Shown one piece after another: positions 35,759 to 44,329 of a stretch of 64,000 nucleotides of DNA (position 1 is the stretch's first letter; every line of letters begins with the position of its first letter). Position numbers and translations under genes: made by a program. Source of the DNA: Burkholderia sp. GTDB lineage: Bacteria; Pseudomonadota; Gammaproteobacteria; Burkholderiales; Burkholderiaceae. The stretch lies in assembly GCA_031253835.1 (NCBI GenBank), contig JAIRVP010000034.1:1-64000 (forward strand). The letters run 5' to 3'. The notes below the pieces were generated by a model. It had not been told where the DNA came from. It saw only the letters and a list, made by a program, of their open reading frames with translations, and searched no databases.

Positions 35759-38384
35759 TGATTCCTTGCGTTTGGTTCTTGGCGCGTTTGACGCGCGGTT
35801 TGCCCATCAGGACGGGCTGGAACACCACGGCGCCGATCAGCGTACAGGTCAGGGCCAGCGCGAGCAGCTTGCCCATGCTCGACGTGCCCGGATGGTGCGA
35901 CAGCCACAGGCTGCCGAATGCGGTTGCCGTCGTCGCTGCACTGAACAGCACGGCATGCGTGAGGCTCGAGTGCAGCAACCCCGTCTGCCCCGCGCGCCAC
36001 GCCATCACGAAATACACCTTGAACGCGACGCCGACGCCGAGCATCAGCGGCAGCGCGATGATGTTCGCGAAGTTGAGCGGCATGCCGAGCACGACGCACA
36101 TCTCGAGCGTCACGACGCCCGACACGAGCAGCGGCACCAGCGTGCGCAGCACGTCGCCGAAGCGGCGCAGCGTGACCCACAGCAGGATCGTGATCGAGAT
36201 GATCGACCACAGCGCCGCATGCAGGAACGCGTTGATGATCGTGTCGGCCGAATGCAGGATCGAGATCGGCCCGCCGGTCGTGCCCGGTTCCGCGGCCTTC
36301 ACCGTCTTCGCGAAACGGCGCAGCATCGTGTCGTCGTTCGGGTCGACGCCCTTCGGCACCTTCGGCGAGATCTGCACGAGCGCGTGGCCGTCCGGCGCGA
36401 CCCAGTCGCGCACGAGTTGCGGCGGCAGCGATTCGCGCGTGATGTCCTGCGGCTGCAGCAGCGACGCAAGCTGGTTGAGCGCGATGCGCAGCGTGTCGCC
36501 GAACGCGCGCTCGGCGCGGTCGCGCGTCGCGCTGTCGGCGGCCGCGAGCTTCGCGAGCGACGCGGACAGGTGCTGCGCGGCCGCGGCGCCCGGGCCCGGG
36601 TGATCTTCGGCCGCGTAGCCCAGCAAGTCCGACACGCGCTTGAGCGCGGCGACGCGCTGCGCGTCGGTCGCGGGCGGCGCGGCCGGTTGCGTCAGCGCCG
36701 GCAGCAGGTCGCTCGCGGCGGCGGCGATCGCCGCGCGCTTGGCCGGCTGGTCGGCGGGGATGAAGGTCGACAGCGTGGTCGTGCGGCCGACTTCGGGCAG
36801 CGCGTCGAGGCGTTTCGCGGCCGCGTCGGCTTCGGCGAGCGACGGCGCGAGCAGCGTCACGTCGTTGACGGCGGCTTCCGGCGAATCCTTCAGCGCGAGC
36901 AGCGTCGCCATCGATTCGCTGTTCGGATCCTTCAGGTGCAGCGGGTTGAAGTCGAAGCGCAGGAACGCGAGCAGCGGCAGCGCGCCGATCACGACCACGA
37001 GCGTGCCGATCAGGATCGGCTTGCGATGGCGATCGAGGTAATCGTCGACCGGCGCGAGCCACGGGAAGCCCGGCGTCTTCGATTCGCCCGGCGGCGCGAA
37101 CAGGCGCAGCAGCGCGGGCAGCAGCGTGAGCGTGGTCAGCAGCGCGACGAACATCCCGACGCCCGCGATCAGCCCGAGCTCGGACACGCCGCGATACGCG
37201 GTGGGGATGAACGAGAAGAAGCTCGCGGCGACGGCCGCGGTGGCCAGCGCGAGCGGCATGCCCATCGAGTGCGCGGCGCCGATCAGCGCGTGATCGATAC
37301 GCGGATCGCGGAAGCGTTCCTCGCGGTACTTCACGCCGTACTGGATCGAGAAGTCGACGCCGAGGCCGACGAACAGCACCATGAACGCGACCGAGATCAT
37401 GTTCAGCGAGCCGACCATCGCGAGGCCGAGCGCGGCCGTCACGACGAGGCCGACGAACAGCGTGACGAGCACCGAGCCGATCATCCGCTTCGAGCGCAGC
37501 GCAAGCCACAGGATCACGAGCACGGCGAGCAGCGTGAGCGCGCCGTTGAGCGCGGCGCCGTCTTCGACCGACGCGAATTCGTCGTCGGCGAGCGGCTGTT
37601 CGCCGGTCAGGCGCACGGCCGCGCCGTAGCGCTTCTCGAGGTCGAGCGCGCGGGCCGCGTCGCGGATCACCTGGCTCGTTTCCGCGCCGGCCTTCAGCGC
37701 GCCGTAGTTGACCACCGGCTGCACGGTGACGAACGCGCGCGCGGGCTGCCGCGCGGCATCGTTGTCGACCAGCGCGCGCCACGAGAACGCGGCCGGCTTG
37801 CCGGCCAGCACGTCGTCGACCGTCGCCGCGCTGCGCGCGAGCAGCTTCGCCATCGTGGGCAGTTTCACCTGGCCGGTCAGCAGCGGCTGGCCGAGCGTGG
37901 TGGCCAGCGTGGTGGCGAGCCCGGTGAGGCTCGGGTTCTTCGCGAGTTCGTTGACGAGCGGGCGCGCGCTCGCGAGCTGCGACGTCGTATCGGAGACTTC
38001 CTGCGGCGACAGGAACAGCAAACCGTTGTGCTCGAAGAACGGCCCGCCGCCGGGCTCGGCGACCTGGCCGATGCGGCCGGCATCGGCGTCCTTCTGCAGC
38101 GCTTCGGTCAGCGCATGCGCGGCGGCGTTCGCGAATTCCGGCGCGGGCGCCTCGACGACCGCGAGGATCGTGCCGTTGCGCTGCGGGAACGCCTTGTCGA
38201 CGGCCTGGCCGAGTGCGGCCCATTGCGGTTCGGCATCGACGAGCTTGCTGATGTCGGTGTTGATCTTGAAATGTTGCGCGACGTAGACGCCGCTGACGGC
38301 GGCGATGACGAGCGACAGGACGACGACCCAGACGGGGCGGCGCACCGACCATGCAACGAGTCGGACGATGAGAGATGTCACCAT
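35751..38384 (-). CDS. hpnN: RND-family hopanoid transporter HpnN
   Basis: An 877-aa inner-membrane protein of the MMPL/RND type with 12 membrane helices: one at the N-terminus, a large periplasmic loop, five helices with '[16 protein letters not shown]', then a second loop and five more. In Rhodopseudomonas HpnN carries hopanoids to the outer membrane. ATG 38384 is chosen because the sequence [19 protein letters not shown] begins the first helix; the frame opens 13 codons earlier. It is the first gene of hpnN-mlaA and faces the shc operon. Confidence 0.92.
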   Translation of the reverse strand: MVTSLIVRLVAWSVRRPVWVVVLSLVIAAVSGVYVAQHFKINTDISKLVDAEPQWAALGQAVDKAFPQRNGTILAVVEAPAPEFANAAAHALTEALQKDADAGRIGQVAEPGGGPFFEHNGLLFLSPQEVSDTTSQLASARPLVNELAKNPSLTGLATTLATTLGQPLLTGQVKLPTMAKLLARSAATVDDVLAGKPAAFSWRALVDNDAARQPARAFVTVQPVVNYGALKAGAETSQVIRDAARALDLEKRYGAAVRLTGEQPLADDEFASVEDGAALNGALTLLAVLVILWLALRSKRMIGSVLVTLFVGLVVTAALGLAMVGSLNMISVAFMVLFVGLGVDFSIQYGVKYREERFRDPRIDHALIGAAHSMGMPLALATAAVAASFFSFIPTAYRGVSELGLIAGVGMFVALLTTLTLLPALLRLFAPPGESKTPGFPWLAPVDDYLDRHRKPILIGTLVVVIGALPLLAFLRFDFNPLHLKDPNSESMATLLALKDSPEAAVNDVTLLAPSLAEADAAAKRLDALPEVGRTTTLSTFIPADQPAKRAAIAAAASDLLPALTQPAAPPATDAQRVAALKRVSDLLGYAAEDHPGPGAAAAQHLSASLAKLAAADSATRDRAERAFGDTLRIALNQLASLLQPQDITRESLPPQLVRDWVAPDGHALVQISPKVPKGVDPNDDTMLRRFAKTVKAAEPGTTGGPISILHSADTIINAFLHAALWSIISITILLWVTLRRFGDVLRTLVPLLVSGVVTLEMCVVLGMPLNFANIIALPLMLGVGVAFKVYFVMAWRAGQTGLLHSSLTHAVLFSAATTATAFGSLWLSHHPGTSSMGKLLALALTCTLIGAVVFQPVLMGKPRVKRAKNQTQGINE

Positions 38385-38694
38385 GTGGCGGTGGGGAGCG
38401 GCTGGCAAGGGCAAAGTAGCCAAGTATACCGGCGCGGCGTGGCGGCGGTCGTGACGTTGGGGGTTTCGGGGCGGGAAGGAGATTTGTTTGCGGCGGCGGA
38501 ATCGGTACCGGTGACCGGTTCATTTGTATGGGGATATTTACATAATCGGCATGGGGCTGCGTTGCCTGTGACAAATGAAGCTGAAAGGTAACAGTCGGTC
38601 ACCGTGCGGCACCCGGGCGTCAGGCCCGGTATACTTTGCTTCACCGGCCGATGCAAAGAGCCGGTCGTTTTTTCCCATCGAGTGCGATATCCGT
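38385..38694. other. Divergent promoter gap, 310 bp
   Basis: Lies between hpnN (minus) and the mlaC/hpnM-like gene (plus). It holds TATACT at 38630-38635, the same -10 as before hpnD, and a dyad ACCGGTGACCGGT near 38508. No gene is credible. Confidence 0.45.
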
Positions 38695-39291
38695 ATGAAA
38701 CGTCATCTGTTTGCTTTCGTCGCGGCCGCCGCCGTGTCGGTTTCCGCTTTCGCGCAGAGCGCGCCGGTCGACATCGTCCGCAATGCGGTCGAGGGCACCG
38801 TCAATGCGATGAAGGCCGATCCGGCCGCGCGTGGCGGTGACATGGCGAAGGTCTCGCAAGTCGTCGAGCAGCGCTTCCTGCCCGCGACCAACTTCGAGCG
38901 CACGACCCGCATCGCGGTCGGCGACGCATGGAAGCAGGCCACGCCGCAACAGCAGCAGGAGCTGTACAAGCAGTTCAAGCTGCTGATGACGCGCACCTAC
39001 GCCGCGTCGCTCGCGCAGCTCGGCAGCCAGGACGCGAAGTTCTCGTTCAAGGCCGGCGGCGCGTCGGGTGCCGACGCGCTCGTGCAGTCGACGGTCTCGA
39101 CGCCGGGCGACAGCCAGTCGGTCGGCTATCGTCTCGGCAAGGTCGGCAACGACTGGAAGATCTACGACATCGACATGTCGGGTGCGTGGCTGATCCAGGT
39201 CTACCAGGGGCAGTTCAAGAGCCAGCTGGCGTCGGGCGGGATCGACGGCCTGATCGCCTACCTGCAGAAGCACAATTCGCGGACGAACTGA
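38695..39291 (+). CDS. hpnM: Periplasmic phospholipid-binding protein, MlaC / HpnM family
   Basis: A 198-aa secreted protein with a cleavable signal peptide ending AFAQSA (about residue 20). The mature part is the MlaC/Ttg2D fold ('RFLPATNFERTTRIAVGDAW', 'KVGNDWKIYDIDMSGAWLI'). MlaC-type proteins ferry lipid across the periplasm between MlaA and the inner membrane; the version next to hpnN is called HpnM. Two names fit and the sequence does not decide. ATG 38695 is chosen because it begins the signal peptide (MKRHLFAFV). Confidence 0.88.
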   Translation: MKRHLFAFVAAAAVSVSAFAQSAPVDIVRNAVEGTVNAMKADPAARGGDMAKVSQVVEQRFLPATNFERTTRIAVGDAWKQATPQQQQELYKQFKLLMTRTYAASLAQLGSQDAKFSFKAGGASGADALVQSTVSTPGDSQSVGYRLGKVGNDWKIYDIDMSGAWLIQVYQGQFKSQLASGGIDGLIAYLQKHNSRTN

Positions 39292-39323
39292 CGGCCGCTG
39301 CAAGGCCGCAGTCCGGATGCATG

Positions 39324-39350
39324 AAGGGCGCCCTCGGGCGCCCTTTTTCG
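39324..39350 (+). terminator. Intrinsic terminator after the hpnM-like gene
   Basis: AAGGGCGCC-CTCG-GGCGCCCTT followed by TTTCG; the T run begins inside the stem end. 32 bp after the stop. Confidence 0.85.
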
Positions 39351-39375
39351 TTGCTGCGTGTTGACTGCGTGGGTA

Positions 39376-40014
39376 TCAACCGCCGACGCCGAGCATCCGC
39401 AGGCAATCGTCGACCACCGCATCGACGAACGCCGCGCGATCCGTTTCCGGTGCCGCGATGATGTGATCGGTCGCGCCGTGCACGCCCGCATAGATCAGCA
39501 GCGCGGTGACCTGCGGGTGCGCGAGCGGCCAGGTGCCGGCCCGCGCGCCGCCGTCGAGAATCGCGCCGAGCTGCGCGAGGATCGCGTTCTTGTCGGCATT
39601 GGTGCGATCGTGGTGGTGATGGTTCGTGTAGACGATGTCGTGCGTGCGGTAGGTCGCCGCATAGGTTTCGATATTGGCGCGGATCCACGCGCGCAGGCGC
39701 GCGAGCCAGTCGTCGGCGGCGCAGGCGTCCACCGCGTGCTGCAGCCGGTCGAGGAACGACGCCGTGTAGCGCTGCGCGAGCGCGGCGAGCATGTCGGACT
39801 TCGATTCGAAGTAGTGATAGAACGTGCCCTTCGCGACCTGCGCGTGCTCGACGATCTCGCTGATGGTCGTCGCTTCGACGCCCCGTGCGAGAAACAGCGT
39901 CTCGGCCGCGGTCATCAGTTCGTCGAGGCGGACTTCCGCCGGCTTCGTGCGCGGCTTGCCCGCCGGCGCGTCGTCATTCGCTGTCTTCGTCCCTGCCAGT
40001 GTCCTGTCCGTCAT
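39376..40014 (-). CDS. TetR-family repressor of the adjacent efflux gene
   Basis: A 212-aa TetR protein; helix-turn-helix about residues 28-75 ('TISEIVEHAQVAKGTFYHYF'). ATG 40014 is chosen; the open frame begins 9 codons earlier. A notable HHHH run lies in the ligand domain at 'YTNHHHHDRT', which may bind a metal. It is divergent from an MFS efflux gene and TGACCGACGGTCA lies in the shared promoter, the ordinary arrangement of a repressor and its pump. Confidence 0.9.
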   Translation of the reverse strand: MTDRTLAGTKTANDDAPAGKPRTKPAEVRLDELMTAAETLFLARGVEATTISEIVEHAQVAKGTFYHYFESKSDMLAALAQRYTASFLDRLQHAVDACAADDWLARLRAWIRANIETYAATYRTHDIVYTNHHHHDRTNADKNAILAQLGAILDGGARAGTWPLAHPQVTALLIYAGVHGATDHIIAAPETDRAAFVDAVVDDCLRMLGVGG

Positions 40015-40087
40015 CGCGCGGCTCGACGCCCGTTCGTGCAAAGCCCGCAGTTTAGGCCAGTGCCCTGTTCAGGGCCAACGCAATTAA

Positions 40088-40131
40088 TTGACCGACGGTC
40101 AGTCGATATATAAAATGAGAATCATTCTCAT
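40088..40131 (+). promoter_or_regulatory. Efflux promoter with TetR-type and Fur-like sites
   Basis: TTGACC (40088-40093) and TAAAAT (40111-40116), 17 bp apart, form a promoter for the MFS gene. TGACCGACGGTCA (40089-40101), a perfect 13-bp palindrome, overlaps the -35 and is the likely TetR operator. ATGAGAATCATTCTCAT (40115-40131), a perfect 17-bp palindrome resembling the Fur box, overlaps the -10 and start point. Confidence 0.68.
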
Positions 40132-40158
40132 CAATGGATCCATCGAGGGCCGATCGCC

Positions 40159-41682
40159 ATGTCTCGTTACCGTCGCGCCGCACTCGTTCTGGCCGCTTGT
40201 CTCGGCACCTTTCTCGCCACGCTCGACATCAGCATCGTCAACGTCGCGCTGCCGACGCTGCAGACGGCGCTCGATACCGATATCGGCGGCCTGCAGTGGG
40301 TCGTCAACGCGTATGCGCTCGCGCTGTCGGCGTTCATGCTGTCGGCCGGGCCGCTGGGCGATCGCTACGGGCACAAGCGCGTGTGGCTCGCGAGCGTGAT
40401 CCTGTTCACGGCCGGATCGCTGGTCTGCGCGGGCGCGGGCAGCATCGGGCCGCTGCTGACGGGGCGCGCGATCCAGGGGCTCGCGGGTGCGTTGCTGATT
40501 CCCGGTGCGATGCCGATCCTCACGCATGCGTTTCCGGACGCGCGCGAACGTGCGCGCGTGATCGGCGGCTGGTCCGCGTTCAGTGCGCTCGCGCTGATCC
40601 TCGGGCCGTTGCTCGGCGGCCTGCTCGTCGAGCATGGCGGCTGGCAGAACATCTTCCTCGTCAACGTGCCGATCGGCATCCTGGCCGTGCTGCTCGGCGC
40701 ATGGGGCATTCCGGAGCGGCGGCATCCGGAACATGCGGCGTTCGATCCGCTCGGGCAGATGCTGAGCGTGGCCTGGCTCGGGTTGCTCACCTACGGGCTG
40801 ATCGGCATCGGCGAAGCCGGCGCGTCGCACGCGAAGGTGCTGGCGCCGCTGGCGGGTGCCGCGGTGGCGTTGGCGCTGTTCGTTCGTGTCGAAACGCGCG
40901 TCGAGCGGCCGCTGCTGCCGGTGTGGCTGTTTCACGACCGGCGGCTGGTGCGCGCCAATCTCGCGTCGTTCGTGCTCGGGTTCTCGGGGTACAGCAGCCT
41001 GTTCTTCCTGTCGCTGTTCCTGCAGCAGGCGCAGGGCCGCGCGCCCGCCGAGGCCGGCTGGCAACTGATGCCGCAGTTCGTGATGACTGCGATCACGTCG
41101 ATGCTGTTCGGGCGTATCGCATCGCGCATTCCGCTGCACATGCTGATGGTGGCCGGATATGGGTTAATCGGCGCGATGCTCGCGGTGATGGCCGGCTTCG
41201 GCGTCGGAACGCCGTACGTGCCGGTCGGCATCGTGCTGGCGGCGCTCGGGGTCGGCATGGGGCTCGCGGTGCCCGCGACCGGCATGGCCGTGATGGCGCT
41301 GGCGCCGGCCGAGCGCGCGGGAATGGCGTCGGCGACGATGAACGCATTGCGGCAGACCGGGATGAGCATGGGCATCGCGGTGCTCGGCAGCGTGATGAGC
41401 GTCGCTGCGCTGCACCGGATGACGGCGGCGATGCAGGCGGCGGGTAGCGCGCAGGCGGATACGCTCGCGCGGCAGGCCGTGATGGAGCATGCGTTCGCGG
41501 CCGGGCGGCCGGAACTGATCGGTGCGTATCGGGAAGCGATGGCGCATGGGTTTTCGATCGCGGTGATGTGCTCCGGAATCCTGAGTATTGGCGTTGCGGT
41601 GATGCTGATGATGCGGCGTGAAGTCAATCGACAAAGGAGCGTTGCGCCGGGGCCATGTGCGACGCAATCACGGCCGGAATGA
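40159..41682 (+). CDS. MFS drug/metabolite efflux pump, DHA2 (14-helix) type
   Basis: A 507-aa inner-membrane antiporter of the EmrB/QacA group. Membrane helix 1 contains the family's LDISIVNVALPTL, motif A is at 'GPLGDRYGHKRVW', and motif C is in helix 5 ('ALILGPLLGGLL'). Such pumps remove drugs or, in Burkholderia, siderophores. A TetR repressor diverges and a Fur-like box covers the promoter, so expression may rise when iron is scarce; siderophore or iron-linked export is an inference from that box. Confidence 0.9.
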   Translation: MSRYRRAALVLAACLGTFLATLDISIVNVALPTLQTALDTDIGGLQWVVNAYALALSAFMLSAGPLGDRYGHKRVWLASVILFTAGSLVCAGAGSIGPLLTGRAIQGLAGALLIPGAMPILTHAFPDARERARVIGGWSAFSALALILGPLLGGLLVEHGGWQNIFLVNVPIGILAVLLGAWGIPERRHPEHAAFDPLGQMLSVAWLGLLTYGLIGIGEAGASHAKVLAPLAGAAVALALFVRVETRVERPLLPVWLFHDRRLVRANLASFVLGFSGYSSLFFLSLFLQQAQGRAPAEAGWQLMPQFVMTAITSMLFGRIASRIPLHMLMVAGYGLIGAMLAVMAGFGVGTPYVPVGIVLAALGVGMGLAVPATGMAVMALAPAERAGMASATMNALRQTGMSMGIAVLGSVMSVAALHRMTAAMQAAGSAQADTLARQAVMEHAFAAGRPELIGAYREAMAHGFSIAVMCSGILSIGVAVMLMMRREVNRQRSVAPGPCATQSRPE

Positions 41683-41705
41683 TCGTGATCGATCACTTTC
41701 GCATC

Positions 41706-42053
41706 CTATCGAATCACATACGACGCGATGTAGATCAGCATTGTGGGAGTCGCCAAGGCGATCAACGAAAGTACCAACTTTCGTGCTGTGGTGCGCTGAC
41801 GACCGATTCTCCAACCCGCGAAGGCGAATACCAGTGATGGGCCGACAAGAAGCGCGATGAGCAGCGCGAAAATTGGCCAGGGCGGTGAGCAAAGGTCGAT
41901 TTCGCGGCAGGAATTCTGGCCGAAGTGTAGTCGCCAACCGGTATGAATCCGCCAATCGACCCGACTCCCGATCCAGTATGCGAGCCAGGTTGTGATCAGG
42001 CCTGCTATCCCGTAGGAGAGCGAGAGTCCGCCGCGCCTTATTCTTGGCCACAT
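41706..42053 (-). CDS. Small membrane protein, possible T6SS immunity or accessory protein
   Basis: A 115-aa protein with three hydrophobic helices (about 12-28, 58-80 and 91-112) and a 30-residue loop with two Cys (C49, C55) probably outside the inner membrane. It is the last gene of the PAAR-tae4 cassette, 9 bp after the 75-aa gene. No family recognised; it is not the known Tai4 type, which is a soluble periplasmic protein. Codon use is less GC-biased than in the neighbours. Its position makes it a candidate immunity gene. Confidence 0.55.
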   Translation of the reverse strand: MWPRIRRGGLSLSYGIAGLITTWLAYWIGSRVDWRIHTGWRLHFGQNSCREIDLCSPPWPIFALLIALLVGPSLVFAFAGWRIGRQRTTARKLVLSLIALATPTMLIYIASYVIR

Positions 42054-42062
42054 GTCCGAGGA

Positions 42063-42290
42063 CTAACGTGAATTCCTGCGAGTCACGATGATCGCTGAGA
42101 AGATCGCAAAGATGACAGACAGTCCACCCCATCCAGCAAAGAACGCATTCGCGATTTCCGGGTTCGTATCGAAAAGACTTCCTCTGCCATGCAGGACGAA
42201 TGTTCCGTATGCGTAGAGAGAGCCCCAGCAGATCAAGGTCGCGAAGGCTACGCCGACGAGTGCGCTCGCTACAGCGGCAACGAATTTCAT
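42063..42290 (-). CDS. Very small membrane protein next to tae4
   Basis: A 75-aa protein with two hydrophobic helices (about 5-27 and 46-66) joined by a short polar loop. It overlaps tae4 by 4 bp (ATGA), the coupling typical of an effector and its immunity protein. No family recognised. Immunity, or a chaperone-like role, is inferred from position only. Confidence 0.55.
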   Translation of the reverse strand: MKFVAAVASALVGVAFATLICWGSLYAYGTFVLHGRGSLFDTNPEIANAFFAGWGGLSVIFAIFSAIIVTRRNSR

Positions 42291-42880
42291 TTGACGGGAA
42301 AGAACAAGATGGTTTTTGAGTTGCGGAAATCAGACCAGAAACCCGCTATGACAATATTCCATGAAATCCGAATGCCTGATGCGAAACCGGTGAGTCTGCT
42401 GCCATTCCAGAGGTCGATATGGCCGCCACTCAAATTGTCCGGCGAATCGCCGTCCTGCAACCAATAGCCATCGAAAAAGACAATGCCGGTTCGACTCGCT
42501 ACTTTGCTTGCCCAATCGGGTCCCGTGATGTTCTCGGGAGCCAGCACGCCCGCGACCGGCCGCAGTTTCAACCACTCGGCGAACTCATACGCGCGTGTGG
42601 CTGTCGGTTTTCCTCCGATCAGGAGGCGGCCCAGCGTTGGTTTGCCGGGCATCGGCCGAACCCGCTTCTGCGAAAACGACTTCATTTCGATGCCGACGTT
42701 ATGCAGCGTCACGCTCATTCGTATCGCGCATTGGTTCTGATACTGCCCGTTTGGATCGTCGTACGGATTGCCGTGAGCATAGTTGTTCCAGAGCTCGGAA
42801 AACGTCACGGACTTCAACTCGACTTCCTTGTGCGACTTCGGCACGGCGGTCGTCTTTACGGCTGTTCTTGGGTTCGGCAT
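42287..42880 (-). CDS. tae4: Type VI secretion amidase effector, Tae4 family
   Basis: A 197-aa peptidoglycan amidase. The catalytic Cys is C51 in NQCAIRMSVTL and the His is H154 in GGHIDLWNG; the N-terminal 'FSELWNNY' is the family's first motif. Tae4 enzymes cut the D-glutamate to meso-diaminopimelate bond of the stem peptide after delivery into rival cells' periplasm. There is no signal peptide, as expected for a T6SS cargo. Start and PAAR stop share one base (TAATG). The insert has lower GC than the flanks, suggesting transfer. Confidence 0.9.
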   Translation of the reverse strand: MPNPRTAVKTTAVPKSHKEVELKSVTFSELWNNYAHGNPYDDPNGQYQNQCAIRMSVTLHNVGIEMKSFSQKRVRPMPGKPTLGRLLIGGKPTATRAYEFAEWLKLRPVAGVLAPENITGPDWASKVASRTGIVFFDGYWLQDGDSPDNLSGGHIDLWNGSRLTGFASGIRISWNIVIAGFWSDFRNSKTILFFPVK

Positions 42881-43443
42881 TATGCGCCTCCGCTCGATCT
42901 GGCGAGGGCTTCGTCACCCCAGTAGACGATGTATTCATCTTCACTCGCAGTGTGAATGCGCGGCAGATGCCCGCTGTCGTCGAGGTGGCCCGAGTGGATG
43001 CGTCCGTCCGATGTTTCGATAACGTACGGATAACCGGCCGACGCACCACTTCCGATGGCGTGAACGGATTCGTCATGAGTGCCCGCGATGATCGACACGA
43101 CGTCGCCTTCTCGATTTCTTCCGGACGTCACGACGCCTGCCGTTTCCACCATGTCGTCACACCATGATTCGCCGGCGAGAACCGCGACGATGCGTGGCGG
43201 TGTCGGGCAGCCGCATAAGACGACGTCACCGTCGGCGGCCGTTTCACGCATGAATTTGAGGCGTCGTGGCCCGCCGGATTTGGCGATCGGTCCGGTGTCT
43301 TGGCATGCATCGCAGAACGCCAGACCGCCGATCAGCGCAACCTGGCGGCCGGGGCTGCCGAAAGTGAATGTCGGCCCCGCGTAGGCAAGAATGCTTCCCC
43401 CGGTGTCCAGCGCGTCGCCGACCACCGCGATACGGCGCATCAT
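42880..43443 (-). CDS. PAAR-domain protein, T6SS spike tip
   Basis: A 187-aa protein. Residues about 1-90 are a PAAR domain ('MRRIAVVGDALDTGGSILAY', 'GRQVALIGGLAFC', 'DVVLCGCPTPPR'), with metal-binding Cys/His in the usual places, which caps the VgrG spike and recruits cargo. The C-terminal half (95-187) is a beta-rich extension of unknown role. ATG 43443 follows CGAGGAGCGAAATC; the ORF continues 14 codons upstream. First gene of the cassette, with tae4 coupled behind it, so Tae4 is probably loaded on this tip. Confidence 0.88.
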   Translation of the reverse strand: MMRRIAVVGDALDTGGSILAYAGPTFTFGSPGRQVALIGGLAFCDACQDTGPIAKSGGPRRLKFMRETAADGDVVLCGCPTPPRIVAVLAGESWCDDMVETAGVVTSGRNREGDVVSIIAGTHDESVHAIGSGASAGYPYVIETSDGRIHSGHLDDSGHLPRIHTASEDEYIVYWGDEALARSSGGA

Positions 43444-43652
43444 GATTTCGCTCCTCGGCTCTGGCTGCCAACCCGTGTCGGCCATACCGTGTGCCGCATG
43501 ACGACGTCACGCACTCGAATGCGCGGCTCATGAAGATGTCACCCGCTGCGGCAAGTGAAAGGATTCCATCGCCCCCGGCGTGAGGTCGATTGGACAAGTA
43601 TGAAATTTGAAGGTGAATTGCGCGTCGCGCGAGCAATCCGGACGCGCTTACC

Positions 43653-44297
43653 CTAACGCCGCCGATGCTCGACCGCGAACTTGATCAGCTCGGCCTGCCC
43701 TTCGATCTCCAGCTTGCGCTTCAGGTTGAGCCGGTGCGTTTCGACCGTGCGCACCGACAGCCCCGTCTGTTGCGCGATCTGCTTGCTCGACAACCCTTCC
43801 GCCAGCGCATCGAGGATGTCGCGTTCGCGCGGCGTCAGCCGGTCCAGCGGCGACGCGGTCGCGCTCGCCTGGATCATCCGCGCGGCCAGCCCTTCGCTGA
43901 AGAACGTCTGCCCGGCCAGCACGGCGCCGATCGCGCGGACGATCTCGCTCGCGGGCGAATCCTTCAGCAGATAGCCGCTCGCGCCGGCGCGCACGGCCTG
44001 CGTCACGTATTCGACGTTGTCGTGCATCGACAGCATCAGCACGCGGATGCCGGGAAAGCGATCGTGGAACACGCCCGCGAGCGTGATGCCGTTCATCCCG
44101 TTCATGCCGACGTCCATCAGCGCGAGATCGGGTTCGAGCGACGCGGCGAGCGCGAGCGCCTCGTCGGCGTTGCCGGCTTCGCCGACCACCGACAGGTCGG
44201 CCGCTTCGAGCCGCATCCGCAAGCCGTCGCGCACGAGCGGATGATCGTCGACGAGCAGCAGTCGGGCGGCGGGCCGGGCGGTGTCGGGGGCGCTCAT
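43653..44297 (-). CDS. NarL/FixJ-type response regulator
   Basis: A 214-aa regulator. The receiver domain is at about 12-130 with phospho-Asp D62 (MDVGMNG), followed by a LuxR-type helix-turn-helix at about 148-205 ('LTPRERDILDALAEGLSSKQ'). ATG 44297 is chosen because AGGAG lies 9 nt upstream; ATG 44318 is in frame but has no ribosome site. It follows the sensor kinase gene after 32 bp and is its obvious partner. Confidence 0.93.
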   Translation of the reverse strand: MSAPDTARPAARLLLVDDHPLVRDGLRMRLEAADLSVVGEAGNADEALALAASLEPDLALMDVGMNGMNGITLAGVFHDRFPGIRVLMLSMHDNVEYVTQAVRAGASGYLLKDSPASEIVRAIGAVLAGQTFFSEGLAARMIQASATASPLDRLTPRERDILDALAEGLSSKQIAQQTGLSVRTVETHRLNLKRKLEIEGQAELIKFAVEHRRR

Positions 44298-44329
44298 GGG
44301 TGAAAGGTCTCCTGTCATGGGGCGTGTCG

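Noticed and set aside
35259..38591. 1110-codon plus-strand frame opposite mlaA and hpnN
   Set aside because: Shadow frame; hpnN and mlaA have clear membrane helices, lipobox and family motifs.
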